Of a stretch of 15,063 nucleotides of DNA, positions 15,029 through 15,063 are shown one piece after another. Numbering within the stretch: position 1 is the stretch's first letter; the number at the start of each line of letters is the position of its first letter. The position numbers and the translations under genes are program-made. Origin of the DNA: Ignavibacteriaceae bacterium (GTDB taxonomy: Bacteria; Bacteroidota; Ignavibacteria; Ignavibacteriales; Ignavibacteriaceae); contig JALONF010000014.1 in the NCBI GenBank assembly GCA_025455085.1, positions 1 to 15,063 on the forward strand, written 5' to 3'. The notes beneath the pieces were generated by a model. That model was not told the DNA's origin. It searched no databases and saw only the letters and a program-made list of their open reading frames with translations.

Positions 15029-15063
15029 ATGAAAAAAATATCACACTTATCTTTCATACTTGT
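15029..15063 (+). CDS. Start of a further exported protein (3' truncated)
   Basis: ATG 15029 lies 11 nt after the receptor stop and opens a frame running off the window: MKKISHLSFIL, a typical signal-peptide start. It is probably the next member of the surface-protein operon. A PorV/PorQ-like or other outer-membrane protein is often found after such receptors, but eleven codons cannot identify it. Confidence 0.5.
   Translation, partial: MKKISHLSFIL

Overview
The window is AT-rich DNA from a Gram-negative bacterium of the Bacteroidota/Chlorobiota/Ignavibacteriota group. I infer Ignavibacteria or a close relative, because three secreted proteins end in type IX secretion (T9SS) sorting domains (two with the NYPNPFNP core), and because there is a SusC-like TonB-dependent receptor with an N-terminal carboxypeptidase-regulatory-like domain and few strong Shine-Dalgarno sites. 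All genes lie on the + strand.

Region 1 (1-3649) is a 2-oxoacid dehydrogenase and lipoate block. It holds the C-terminal part of an E1 (beta-type) subunit, a full E2 acyltransferase with two lipoyl domains, and lipoyl synthase lipA, which overlaps E2 by 4 bp. LipA makes the lipoyl cofactor that E2 carries, so the block is a functional unit. No E3 or lipB is in view. Between E1 and E2 sits a small 'four-helix bundle / 23S rRNA intervening-sequence protein' gene. Its flanks are inverted arms of degenerate GGC-containing hexamers (621-646 and 1044-1069), so it looks like a cassette inserted into the operon.

Region 2 (3650-4700) is a stand-alone NmrA-like NAD(P)-binding protein gene with a good ribosome binding site, closed by a clear intrinsic terminator (4665-4696).

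Region 3 (4732-6225) encodes a secreted esterase: signal peptide, CBM48-like domain, alpha/beta-hydrolase domain with a GDSFG nucleophile elbow, then a T9SS sorting domain. The DNA for that sorting domain contains three short repeat or palindrome tracts that appear to have been absorbed into the reading frame.

Region 4 (6355-15063) is a probable operon for cell-surface proteins. In order it holds a T9SS cargo protein with an Fn3-like domain and a calcium-loop-like motif, a T9SS cargo protein with duplicated OB-fold-like modules, a surface-type lipoprotein (CKDD after the lipobox), a 933-aa TonB-dependent receptor whose GTG start overlaps the lipoprotein stop, and the first codons of another exported protein. 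A perfect 14-bp hairpin lies between the second and third genes. The likely theme is an outer-membrane assembly of receptor, lipoprotein and secreted partners; the substrate cannot be read from the sequence.

The best candidates for something under-described are the hairpin-flanked four-helix-bundle cassette within a metabolic operon and the repeat-derived peptide segments in the T9SS domain. I see no CRISPR array, tRNA, rRNA, transposase or phage gene.
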